Shown here: piece after piece, positions 34,015-42,817 of the stretch | Layout: every line of letters begins with the position of its first letter | Position numbering within the stretch: position 1 is the stretch's first letter | Assembly: GCA_964596645.1 (NCBI GenBank) | Contig: CAZQVB010000002.1 | Coordinates: 124,001-188,000 of the forward strand | Source: CAVQEK01 sp964596645 | GTDB taxonomy: Bacteria; Bacteroidota; Bacteroidia; Cytophagales; Cyclobacteriaceae | Length of the DNA stretch: 64,000 nucleotides | Direction of reading: 5' to 3' | The notes under the pieces: generated by a model | What the model saw: only the letters and a program-made list of their open reading frames with translations | Databases searched by the model: none | Told to the model about the DNA's origin: nothing | Program-made: the position numbers and the translations under genes

Positions 34015-36669
34015 TTATGGTTTGAATATCAGGAATGAAAATGGGGCATCGACCAATGTACCGGCAAAATCATAGGTAGAAACGGCCATGTATGCTCCTC
34101 CGTAAGAATGGATCGCATGACCTTTGGCAATTCTGGAAACAATGGCGGTGCAGCCGTAAAATGACTGACCATTCACATAAACCTCATACTGGCCTATGCC
34201 CACTTTATTTACCGTAAAGTTGCCGCTTCCATTGGCCACAACTCCTGTGGGAAAGGTGCCATTGGCGTTTACCTGCCCATAGGCAATGGGCAGCATATGG
34301 GCAAGGCCTGTTGGTGTGCGGTTAACCTCTCCGTTTACTTCTATAGCATCTTCCTTTACAATGATCACATCATTGTCGTTGGCGCCCAGCCTGAGCTGAT
34401 TGACACCACCCTTGGCCCTGATGCGCACTGTGCCGGCCCCGCCACCGCCCAGGGCCACACCTATTTTTAGCCGGTAGGCGGCATTGCCTATTCTCACATC
34501 GCCTTCGGTGGCGTCGAGGTTCCACTGGCCGCCCAGTATATCAAGGGCTGTTTCCGGCTCAAAATTATTGATGCCCACCTTGCCATTGCCGCGCATGGTC
34601 ATCACGTTGCTTGTGAAGCCGTCTTCCACATAGTAGTAGCTCATGGTGCCGGATGCCGGATCGGTACGAATGCCGGCCACCATGTCCCAATAACCACTGC
34701 TGCCCGTTTTTGAGAACTTTACGGAAGAGCGATCTCCGCCTTCACTTTCCAAAAGAAGGATGGGGCTGATGAACGGATGCTTGATGTGCAATTTCCCCCC
34801 AGGAGAAAATACGCCTATCCCAACATTGGTTTCATTGATCTCCATCACACTGTTGGCACCGCCACCCAGCAGCAGGCGATTGCTACCGCCCATGGCCCGT
34901 ATGCGTACATCGCCGGCACCACCCCCGCCTGTGGCCACCCCTATCTTTAGGCGGTGTGTATCAGTTCCAATCCGCAAATCGCCTTCTGTAGTGCCTACAT
35001 CCCACATTCCTCCTTTTATGTCTAAGGTGCTTTTGGGGTTTGTGCCTACGCCAATGCCGAGTCTTCCATTTCCGGTAAGGCTGAAGATATCGCCACCGCG
35101 GCTGTTGAATATGTTGAACCTCTCATTGATGATGTCTTCGTCGTTTCGGGCAGCTACCGTCCAGAAGTGCCCCGTGCTGTTGTTGAGGGTGAGCCTGGCG
35201 TAGTCGGTATCATCCTCGGTCAGCAGCAAGTGTGGCATGCCGACGCCGCTGTTGTGCAACAGGTGCAGCTTGGCCTGTGGGTTGTCGAGGCCGATGCCCA
35301 CATTGTCCGTGTTGTAGAAGATTTTGTCTCCATTGGCAGACCAGACAGAGCTGCCACCGCCTGCCAGGCTGCTCAGGTCTACGCTATTGCCGTCTTCTAT
35401 CGACAATGCATTGGTGCTGGTGTTGAAGGTGAGGTTTTGATTGTCGGTGCCGCCGGGCGGGATGATGGGCGCCAGGTCTACGCCGCTGCCACCAGAGATG
35501 TTGATCGTGGTGCCGGTGAGGGAGAGGTTTTGCAGCTCATTGGCCGGGTTGCTGTCGGCGTCGTTCACTTCATCGGTGAAGGAGCCCCCGCTGTTGGACA
35601 GTGTGACCGTGTTGCCGGATTTGGCAATCGTCTGAATCTCATTCGTTGGATCTGCATCGGCATCGGTGCCACCGGAGGGCAGCGTCACGGTGCTGCCGCC
35701 AGAGATGGAGAGCTGGTTGGTGCCTGCATTGAAGCTGATATCCTGCAGCTCATTGGCCGGGTCGCTGTCGGCGTCGCCGGTGTTGGAGATTACATTGGAG
35801 CCATTGATGGCGATGCCGGTGCCGGCGCTGTAGGTGGCGCCGCCCGCACCTGCCTGGTCATCGGCCGGCGACCAATTGCTGCCATCCCACTTGAGCACCT
35901 GCCCCGTACCCGCGCCCTGCCGTGCGATATCGAGTGGACTGCCGGCGCTGCCGTCGCCACTCAGGCGTGGGCTGGCATTGACCGCACCTCCGCCGCCGGC
36001 CACATTATCGTTGGCGGGCACCCATTTGCCACCGTCCCATTTCAGCACCTGGCCGCTTGCCGCACCCTGCGGCGCCAGGCCCAGGGGACTAGCCGCGGTG
36101 CCATTGCCTTGAAGGCTGTTGTCTCTTTCCACTGCCTGGGTGCCCCAGCCGTCGCCGGTGCCAATGAGGCTGCTGAGGTCTACATTGTTGCCGTTTTGAA
36201 TGCTGAGCACTTTGGTGGTTGTGTTGAAGGATAGTGTTTGGCTGTCGGTGCCGCCCGGTCCGCCGGCATCGTCAGTGGCGGGCGCCCAGGCGGTTCCGTT
36301 CCATTTAAGCACCTGACCACTGGTGGCCCCGATGGTGTTTACATCGGTGAGATCGTCGAGATGACTGACGCTCACGGAGCCGCTGCCGACCAGGTCTTGC
36401 CAGGCGTTGCCATCCCAGAGGTATACTTTATCGTCGGAGTCGTCAAACACAATCATGCCTTTTTCTGCACTGCCGGGATTCACTGATTCTTTGGTTTGTG
36501 CCACAGGCAATATGAGCCCCTGGTTTCCCGATGGGGAAATAAGCATAAGCACTGATTTTTCATTGAGCGCTTCACTGCCAATGGTGACGGTTTGCTGGGC
36601 CGAGGTCATCCTGGCCATTAAGATGATGGCTGTACAAGCCAATAATTTCAGGTATAGGTTGCGGTGCAT
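34015..36669 (-). CDS. Large repetitive surface protein, tail-fibre-like
   Basis: An 884-residue protein with a signal peptide (cleavage near TSAQ, about 25). A short head domain (about 25-95) ends in VYLWDGNAWQDLVG. Then come three copies of a GQVLKW(N/D)G..W.PA module separated by Gly/Asn-rich linkers, repeats built on (S/N)PANELQ, and further on VGIG/PKSTLDI-type repeats and two DVRI(R/G) blocks, as in phage tail fibres and trimeric surface fibres. The C-terminal ~110 residues form a distinct globular domain (NGSGNFTVNKVGIGQYEVYV). I see no T9SS sorting domain, so the export route is unclear. It heads the cluster ending in PorP/SprF. Confidence 0.7.
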   Translation of the reverse strand: MHRNLYLKLLACTAIILMARMTSAQQTVTIGSEALNEKSVLMLISPSGNQGLILPVAQTKESVNPGSAEKGMIVFDDSDDKVYLWDGNAWQDLVGSGSVSVSHLDDLTDVNTIGATSGQVLKWNGTAWAPATDDAGGPGGTDSQTLSFNTTTKVLSIQNGNNVDLSSLIGTGDGWGTQAVERDNSLQGNGTAASPLGLAPQGAASGQVLKWDGGKWVPANDNVAGGGGAVNASPRLSGDGSAGSPLDIARQGAGTGQVLKWDGSNWSPADDQAGAGGATYSAGTGIAINGSNVISNTGDADSDPANELQDISFNAGTNQLSISGGSTVTLPSGGTDADADPTNEIQTIAKSGNTVTLSNSGGSFTDEVNDADSNPANELQNLSLTGTTINISGGSGVDLAPIIPPGGTDNQNLTFNTSTNALSIEDGNSVDLSSLAGGGSSVWSANGDKIFYNTDNVGIGLDNPQAKLHLLHNSGVGMPHLLLTEDDTDYARLTLNNSTGHFWTVAARNDEDIINERFNIFNSRGGDIFSLTGNGRLGIGVGTNPKSTLDIKGGMWDVGTTEGDLRIGTDTHRLKIGVATGGGGAGDVRIRAMGGSNRLLLGGGANSVMEINETNVGIGVFSPGGKLHIKHPFISPILLLESEGGDRSSVKFSKTGSSGYWDMVAGIRTDPASGTMSYYYVEDGFTSNVMTMRGNGKVGINNFEPETALDILGGQWNLDATEGDVRIGNAAYRLKIGVALGGGGAGTVRIRAKGGVNQLRLGANDNDVIIVKEDAIEVNGEVNRTPTGLAHMLPIAYGQVNANGTFPTGVVANGSGNFTVNKVGIGQYEVYVNGQSFYGCTAIVSRIAKGHAIHSYGGAYMAVSTYDFAGTLVDAPFSFLIFKP

Positions 36670-37114
36670 GGGTTGTAGGTTTTTGTAAAAAAATTCAGCA
36701 ATTGGTTTCTGGATATCATCCGGTTGTGCTTAATGCGGCTTCCCAAAAATGGTCACCTGGAGATATGCGTCGGCCAGCTTTATTGCCCATAAAGAGCTTA
36801 AATGGTGGTCATGAGTATTCAGATAAACAGTAAAGTGCTCAATGGGCTATAGCGACAGGCAGTGCGGCTGGTGTGAAATATAATGATTTCATCACGTATT
36901 GCCATGTAAGATGAAGAGAGAATATGCGTGTTTTTGAGTGGGTGCAGAGGTTGGCCTTCTTGCGGTGAAGCCATGGCCGCCTCACGGTGTGCGTATACTT
37001 TAGTCATTTAAGGAAGCTTAGCTGCGTTGCTGTTTTTACTCGCCTTCTCGTACAACCTACTCGTTATCCAACTTAATCTGATAATTTTGACTTCCAAACA
37101 GAACCATTGTAAGG
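36670..37114. other. Divergent intergenic region between the surface cluster and dnaG
   Basis: About 445 bases serving two divergent transcription units. Apart from a promoter for dnaG I see no gene; a 62-codon frame on the minus strand has no protein-like features. Confidence 0.5.
37082..37089 (+). promoter_or_regulatory. Bacteroidota -7 box before dnaG
   Basis: TAATTTTG matches TAnnTTTG and ends 25 bases before the GTG start of dnaG. No good -33 element. Confidence 0.4.
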
Positions 37115-39019
37115 GTGCGCATTCCTAAGGAAACAGTAGAGGAAATAAAAGGCCGTATGGACATCGTGGATGTACTCGGCGATTTCATCCGCATGAAACG
37201 CGTTGGGCATAACTACCGCGCCAAGAGTCCATTCAGCGAGGAGCGCACACCATCTTTTTTTGTATTTCCCAAAAACCAGAACTTCAAAGACTTTAGCAGC
37301 GGCAAGCAGGGCTCGGCCATCGATTTTCTGATGGAATACGACGGCCTCAGCTATGTAGATGCCTTGCTGTACCTGGCCAAAAAGTATGGCATCGACGTGC
37401 AGGAGGAGGAGCAGACAGACCTGGAAAAAGAGCAGCAAAGTGAGAGGGAGAGCTTGTTCATCATTCTCAACTTTGCCAAAGATTTTTTCTCAGACCTGCT
37501 TTGGCACCATGAAGAAGGACAAGCAATAGGCCTTTCTTACTTCAAAGAGCGGGGGTTTTCTGACGATACCATCAAAAAATTTGAGCTTGGCTACAGCCTC
37601 GACTCCTGGGATGCACTGAAGCAGGCTGCACTTACAAAAGGCTACAGCGCAGTGCTGCTGGAAAAGGCCGGCCTCATCATCGCCAAAGAAGACCGCACCT
37701 ACGATCGCTTTCGCGGCAGGGTGATCTTTCCGGTGCACAATGCCTCAGGCAAGGCCATAGCTTTTGGTGCCCGCATACTTACCAGTGATAAGAAACAACC
37801 CAAGTACCTCAACTCTCCGGAAACCGCCGTCTACCACAAAGGCCATGTGCTGTATGGACTTGCGCAGGCCCGCCGACCCATACGCGCACAAGACAACTGC
37901 TACCTGGTAGAGGGCTATACCGATGTGCTTTCCATGCATCAGGCAGGGGTGGAAAATGTGGTGTCGTCTTCGGGTACTGCCCTTACCGAAGACCAGGTGC
38001 GGCTCATTAAGCGCATCACTGAAAACATCACTGTGCTTTTCGATGGAGACGCAGCCGGCATGCATGCATCCCTGCGCGGCATCGACATGATATTGTCTGA
38101 GGGAATGAACGTACGCGTGGTGGTGTTTCCCGATGGAGAGGACCCCGACAGCTACGCGCGAAGGCTTGGCACAATGGGCTTCCAGGCGTTCCTAAAGGAG
38201 AGTACGCAGGATTTTATCGCTTTCAAGACACAACTACTCCACCGCTCCGCCGGCGATGATCCCATTCGCCGTGCAGAAGCCATCAATCAAATCATAGCCA
38301 GTATTTCACTGGTCACCGATCCGGTAAAGCGGGCCTTGTTTATGAAGCAAAGCAGCAATCTGCTGGGGCTGGAGGAACAGGTGCTGTACAGTGAGCTGAA
38401 CAAAATACTGATCGCGCGCCGGCAGGAGGGGCGAAGGCCGGAAAAATCTGCACCAGATGAAGCGCCGGAGATCATTCATGAGCCAGAGCCGGAAAAAATG
38501 GCCATAGACTCTGTGGCCTTGCAGGAGCGCGAATCCATACGGTTGCTGCTCAACTATGGCTTCAATGAAATAGAAGAAAAGTACAGGCTGCTGGACCACT
38601 ACCTCGAGGAACTGGGCGAAACGGAATTTCACACACCGGTCTATAACGAAATTCTGCAGTTGTTCAAAAACAACCTGCACAACGGACACATCACCAGCAC
38701 AGAAGATCTGCTGAGGCAGGGCACCATGGAAATGGTGGGCGTGGCCATGGAGCTCACCAGTACGCGCTACGAGATCAGCGAGAACTGGGAGAAGTACAAG
38801 ATATTTGTGCCCAGAGAGGCCGAACTGCTGCACCACTCCGTCTATTCCAACATACTGCGGCTGAAGTTCAGACGTATAAAAAAACTGCTCACCCTGGTAA
38901 AAGAAGACTTGAAAACAGAGACCGACCAGGTGAAGCAAACCGAATTGTTGCAGATCGCCATGGAGCTGAAAAAGGCTGAGGTCGAGTTTGCCAAACCCCT
39001 GGGCATCGTGATTAGTTAG
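37115..39019 (+). CDS. dnaG: DNA primase with altered zinc-binding domain
   Basis: A 634-residue primase that makes RNA primers for replication. I chose the GTG start because it gives the usual IPKETVEEI opening. The N-terminal domain keeps its fold signature (SPFSEERTPSFFVFP, then FKDFSSGKQGSAIDFLME), but the usual CPFH and KCFGCG ligands read SPFS and KDFSSG, so no Cys/His zinc site remains. The Toprim domain is intact (LVEGYTDVLSMHQAG near 266 and LFDGDAAGMHA near 309). The C-terminal helicase-binding region follows. The gene stands alone on the plus strand before the Mrp-NifU pair. Confidence 0.9.
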   Translation: MRIPKETVEEIKGRMDIVDVLGDFIRMKRVGHNYRAKSPFSEERTPSFFVFPKNQNFKDFSSGKQGSAIDFLMEYDGLSYVDALLYLAKKYGIDVQEEEQTDLEKEQQSERESLFIILNFAKDFFSDLLWHHEEGQAIGLSYFKERGFSDDTIKKFELGYSLDSWDALKQAALTKGYSAVLLEKAGLIIAKEDRTYDRFRGRVIFPVHNASGKAIAFGARILTSDKKQPKYLNSPETAVYHKGHVLYGLAQARRPIRAQDNCYLVEGYTDVLSMHQAGVENVVSSSGTALTEDQVRLIKRITENITVLFDGDAAGMHASLRGIDMILSEGMNVRVVVFPDGEDPDSYARRLGTMGFQAFLKESTQDFIAFKTQLLHRSAGDDPIRRAEAINQIIASISLVTDPVKRALFMKQSSNLLGLEEQVLYSELNKILIARRQEGRRPEKSAPDEAPEIIHEPEPEKMAIDSVALQERESIRLLLNYGFNEIEEKYRLLDHYLEELGETEFHTPVYNEILQLFKNNLHNGHITSTEDLLRQGTMEMVGVAMELTSTRYEISENWEKYKIFVPREAELLHHSVYSNILRLKFRRIKKLLTLVKEDLKTETDQVKQTELLQIAMELKKAEVEFAKPLGIVIS

Positions 39020-39097
39020 TCGTGGCCAAAAAATTTATATATTATAAATGTTGGCATATATCTGCATCACCGGAAGGGGGGCAGAAAATAATGCTAA

Positions 39098-39132
39098 TTT
39101 GGACTAATTTTAATCTGGCACAACTAAATTTG
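39098..39132 (+). promoter_or_regulatory. Bacteroidota promoter before the Mrp gene
   Basis: TTTG at 39098-39101 and TAAATTTG at 39125-39132, 23 bases apart, fit the TTTG/TAnnTTTG promoter form. The start codon follows 33 bases later. Confidence 0.5.
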
Positions 39133-39165
39133 CAATGGCCGGTTTTTTTAATGTAAAAGATAGAG

Positions 39166-40260
39166 ATGGCAGTGACTAAGGAGCAGGTTTTAAAAGCATT
39201 ATCCACCGTTCAGGACCCTGATCTGCATCAGGATCTGGTAAGCCTGGGCATGATACAAAATGTGGAACTCGGTGAGGGAGAAATATCATTCTCCGTGGTG
39301 CTCACCACCCCGGCATGCCCGCTGAAAGAGATGATACGCCGCGACTGTGAAACGGCCCTTGAAAAAGCATTTGGCGACGCCTACCATTTTCATATCCACA
39401 TGACCTCTTCCGTTACCAGCGCACGAGATGGGGGGGCAATACTGCCTGACGTAAAAAACCTGGTGGCGGTGGCATCAGGCAAGGGCGGTGTGGGCAAATC
39501 GACTGTGGCTGCCAATCTTGCCGTGGCCCTGGCCCGCAGTGGCGCCCGTGTAGGGCTCATCGATGCCGATATATACGGCCCGTCGGTACCTACCATGTTC
39601 AACTGTGAAAATGAGCGCCCGAATGTGAAGAATGTGGATGGCAAGAATTGGATCATTCCCATAGAACAATATGGCGTAAAGCTCATATCCATTGGTTTTT
39701 TGTCACCATCCGACAGCGCCATAGTATGGCGGGGGCCCATGGCAAGCTCGGCGCTCAAGCAGTTTATCACCGATACGGAATGGGGCGCACTCGACTATTT
39801 GCTCTTTGACCTGCCACCCGGCACCAGCGACATTCACCTCACACTAGTACAGACCCTGCCCGTGACGGGCGCAGTGATCGTGACCACACCACAAAAGGTA
39901 GCACTGGCCGATGCACAAAAGGGTGTAGCCATGTTCCAACAACCACAGATCAATGTGCCCATTCTCGGTATTGTAGAAAATATGGCCTGGTTCACGCCTG
40001 AGGAGCTGCCCGACAACAAGTATTATATTTTTGGCAAACACGGCGGGCGGCAGCTTGCCGAAAAGCATGGGGTGCCCTTTTTGGGCGAGGTGCCTTTGGT
40101 GCAGGGCATTCGCGAAAGCGGCGACAGCGGATATCCGGCTGCACTCAAAGAAGGCGTACTTTCGCTCTCATTTGATGCACTCGCAAAAAGCCTGGCCCAG
40201 CAAATAGCGATAAGAAATGCTGCCGGGCCAAAGACAAAAGTAGTGGAGGTAAAAGCATGA
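39166..40260 (+). CDS. apbC: Mrp/ApbC iron-sulfur cluster carrier ATPase
   Basis: A 364-residue P-loop ATPase. Residues 1-85 are a MIP18/DUF59-like domain (VQDPDLHQDLVSLGMI), and the Walker A in deviant MinD form is SGKGGVGKST (about 104-113). Walker B and switch regions follow (LIDADIYGPSVPTMF, then LLFDLPPGTSDIHLT). Mrp proteins carry and transfer Fe-S clusters to target enzymes. The last codons overlap the NifU-like gene by four bases (ATGA), so the two are co-translated, a sensible pairing. Confidence 0.9.
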   Translation: MAVTKEQVLKALSTVQDPDLHQDLVSLGMIQNVELGEGEISFSVVLTTPACPLKEMIRRDCETALEKAFGDAYHFHIHMTSSVTSARDGGAILPDVKNLVAVASGKGGVGKSTVAANLAVALARSGARVGLIDADIYGPSVPTMFNCENERPNVKNVDGKNWIIPIEQYGVKLISIGFLSPSDSAIVWRGPMASSALKQFITDTEWGALDYLLFDLPPGTSDIHLTLVQTLPVTGAVIVTTPQKVALADAQKGVAMFQQPQINVPILGIVENMAWFTPEELPDNKYYIFGKHGGRQLAEKHGVPFLGEVPLVQGIRESGDSGYPAALKEGVLSLSFDALAKSLAQQIAIRNAAGPKTKVVEVKA

Positions 40261-40529
40261 TGAAAGAAAACGATATAGCCGGTGAGCACAGGCTCACACC
40301 ACGCGTGCAGGAAGCATTACAAACCATAAGGCCCTACCTCAACGCCGATGGCGGCGACGTGAAAATCCTTGAGATCACCACAGACAATGTGGTGCGTTTG
40401 GAATTGCTCGGTGCCTGCGGCAGTTGCCCAATGTCTTCGATGACGCTGCGGGCCGGCGTGGAAGAGGCCATTATACGCGCAGTGCCGGAAATAACATCGG
40501 TAGAGGCCATCAATGTGGCAGAGGTCTGA
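40257..40529 (+). CDS. NifU-like Fe-S scaffold domain protein
   Basis: A 90-residue protein consisting only of the NifU C-terminal domain: IRPYLNADGGDVKIL (about 24-38) and the cluster-binding GACGSCPMSSMTL (Cys about 56 and 59). It provides a scaffold for a [4Fe-4S] cluster. The start overlaps the Mrp stop (ATGA). Partner role in Fe-S transfer is supported by both context and motif. Confidence 0.88.
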   Translation: MMKENDIAGEHRLTPRVQEALQTIRPYLNADGGDVKILEITTDNVVRLELLGACGSCPMSSMTLRAGVEEAIIRAVPEITSVEAINVAEV

Positions 40530-40603
40530 TGTCTGCAATCTACAGGCGTATCGATCGTACGCGAGATGGCCTGTATAGCCTTTACAAAGCCGACATTTTT
40601 ACG

Positions 40604-42772
40604 ATGATCCGTCTTACCCTATTTTTTCTCCTGGTCCCTTTGCTCAACCAGACCGCCTTGGCGCAAGAGCGGTGTGGCACTGAAGTCGCTGAGCAATATC
40701 GCCGCAACCAACATCCGTCTGTTCCTGATGTGGCTGCTTTTGAGCGCTGGATGCACCGACAGCTCATGCAAGAAAAAGCATCAGGCACTGCGCTGCGCAG
40801 GGGAGAGGTACAGGAAGACCCACTGGTGATACCCGTAGTGGTGCATGTGATTCACAATGGCGAGCCCGTAGGGCAGGGGGTCAACATCAGCGATGAACAG
40901 GTACTTTCTCAGGTAGCAGTGCTCAACGAAGACTTCCGACGCGAAAACCTGGACGCCAGCCAAACCCATCCCGCCTTTGTGGCTATAGCCGGTTCTATGA
41001 ATGTAGTATTCAAACTGGCGCAGCGCACACCCGGCGGTGAGCCCACTACCGGCATTGTGCGCCGCAAGGGTACGAAAACAGCCTACACTATTTTTGAACG
41101 CAACCTGTTGTCGTCGATCAGTTACTGGCCTGCCGAAGATTACATGAATGTGTGGGTAACCAATCTGTCCGCCGATTACCTGGGCGTGGGGCAGTATCCC
41201 GACATTAATCTGCCAGGGCTGGACGATCAGGACAAAGGTACCCGGCTCACCGATGGGGTGCTCATCGACTATCAGGTGTTTGGTTCTATCAGTAAAGATC
41301 CCTCTGCCAACCTGCGTTCCATCTACGATCTGGGCCGCACCACCACCCACGAGGTGGGCCATTTTCTGGGCCTGCGCCATGTATGGGGCGATGGAGGATG
41401 CAGCGTAGATGACTTTGTGGAGGATACGCCTGTGAGCAGCCGCAACTACAATGCAGAGTGCCCATCTTCTGTATCCTCGTGCGGCACCCTGGATATGACA
41501 GAAAATTATCTCTACTACACCGCCGATGCCTGCATGAACGCTTTTACGGAAGGGCAGGTGGCACGCATGCAGATCGTACTCGAGAATGCACCGCGCAGGC
41601 TCTCCCTCACTTCTTCTCCGGGAGCCCTGCCGCCCAATGTGCCATACTACGATCTGGCGATCACTCAGCTTCGCGATTTTTCCTTCGTTACCTGTGAGCG
41701 GCTGCAACAGCCTGCATTGCTGGTCGAGAACAAGGGAACTATTACCGCCGAAGATTTTATGATCAACTATCAGCTGTCGGGTATGGCTCCGGTCAGCTTG
41801 GTGTACGACGGCCCGCCACTGCAAAGCCTGGAAAGCCGCTGGATAGCATTGCCGGCCTTTACCCTGGCTGAGGGTGAATATTCGTTTGAGGCGGAGCTGG
41901 AGTTGCCGGCCAATGCGGTCGACATTAATTTGACCAATGATTATCTGTTCAGTCATTTTGTGATAGACGACTCGCGGGATTTCATACCCTACAGGGAGAG
42001 TTTTGCTGTGCCTGATCTGGCTGCCGCCGGATGGTCTACACTGAACCCCGACGGTGCAACTACGTGGCAGATCGAGCCTGTTGCGGGAGCGGCAAGCGGC
42101 GAACAAGCCGCGTTTATACCGTATTTCGGAGACATAAACCTGGGGGAGGCCGACTGGCTCGTGAGCCCTGTACTGGACTTCTCTACGGCTGCAGCAGCAA
42201 GCATGCAGTTTCGACTTTCCTATGGACAAAGAAATAATTTCGACGACCGGCTTTTTATTTATGCCTCATCCGACTGCGGCAGTACTTTCGACGATGTGTT
42301 GGCCTCTTATACTGCTGCTGATATGGCTTCAGATTTATCCGGCTCGTATTGGCAGCCCGGTTCGGTGAGCGACTGGAAAGAAATAACGGTAGATCTGAGT
42401 GCCTACGCCAGTGAGCCCGATACGCGGTTTGCCTTTGTGGCTGTGAGTGGTGGCGGCAATAATATTTATCTGGACGATATTGAATTTTTTACCGAGTCGG
42501 CTGGGCAAATTGTGGATGTGGCCCGTGGCGGCATGGTCATCTACCCCAATCCTACCCGCGGCGCTTTCAAAGTGACCGTAAATGCACCTTCGCGGCAAAG
42601 AGGCGTGCTGCAGGTGTATGACCAGCTCGGACAGTTACTGATAGAACATCCGCTGGAATACCTGCTCAACCAAACCTTCAATTTGGATCTATCCATCAAT
42701 GCGCCGGGCTTGTATATGGTGCGCGTGCAAGGCGAGCGTTTCCTGCACAGCGGCAAGGTGCTGGTGCGGTAA
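40604..42772 (+). CDS. Secreted M43 metalloprotease with T9SS type-A sorting domain
   Basis: I start at the ATG at 40604 (722 residues), because it gives a clean signal peptide ending at ALAQ; the longer frame from 40424 overlaps the NifU gene in another frame. The M43/pappalysin catalytic domain spans about 70-340: HEVGHFLGLRH (about 248-258) is the extended zinc motif, and the upstream pattern GVLIDYQVFG is typical. A CARDB-like and a jelly-roll/MAM-like domain follow. The last ~75 residues (YPNPTRGAFKVTV to GKVLVR) are a T9SS type-A sorting domain, so it should be exported and fixed at the cell surface. Confidence 0.88.
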   Translation: MIRLTLFFLLVPLLNQTALAQERCGTEVAEQYRRNQHPSVPDVAAFERWMHRQLMQEKASGTALRRGEVQEDPLVIPVVVHVIHNGEPVGQGVNISDEQVLSQVAVLNEDFRRENLDASQTHPAFVAIAGSMNVVFKLAQRTPGGEPTTGIVRRKGTKTAYTIFERNLLSSISYWPAEDYMNVWVTNLSADYLGVGQYPDINLPGLDDQDKGTRLTDGVLIDYQVFGSISKDPSANLRSIYDLGRTTTHEVGHFLGLRHVWGDGGCSVDDFVEDTPVSSRNYNAECPSSVSSCGTLDMTENYLYYTADACMNAFTEGQVARMQIVLENAPRRLSLTSSPGALPPNVPYYDLAITQLRDFSFVTCERLQQPALLVENKGTITAEDFMINYQLSGMAPVSLVYDGPPLQSLESRWIALPAFTLAEGEYSFEAELELPANAVDINLTNDYLFSHFVIDDSRDFIPYRESFAVPDLAAAGWSTLNPDGATTWQIEPVAGAASGEQAAFIPYFGDINLGEADWLVSPVLDFSTAAAASMQFRLSYGQRNNFDDRLFIYASSDCGSTFDDVLASYTAADMASDLSGSYWQPGSVSDWKEITVDLSAYASEPDTRFAFVAVSGGGNNIYLDDIEFFTESAGQIVDVARGGMVIYPNPTRGAFKVTVNAPSRQRGVLQVYDQLGQLLIEHPLEYLLNQTFNLDLSINAPGLYMVRVQGERFLHSGKVLVR

Positions 42773-42817
42773 TTACAGATTATAAGCGCTATTTTCGCGG
42801 CCCTATACCCTGAGGCT

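Noticed and set aside
35167..36234. 355-codon plus-strand frame opposite the tail-fibre-like gene
   Set aside because: Low-complexity antisense shadow of repetitive modules.
34015..36669. Prophage tail fibre
   Set aside because: It has a signal peptide and neighbours of T9SS type; no phage structural or lysis genes nearby.
36819..37007. 62-codon minus-strand frame before the surface cluster
   Set aside because: No recognisable protein features and lies in a divergent promoter region.
40424..40603. N-terminal extension of the M43 protease
   Set aside because: It overlaps the NifU-like gene in another frame, and the ATG at 40604 gives a proper signal peptide.
40781..42229. 482-codon minus-strand frame opposite the M43 protease
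   Set aside because: Shadow of a gene with clear catalytic motif and sorting domain.
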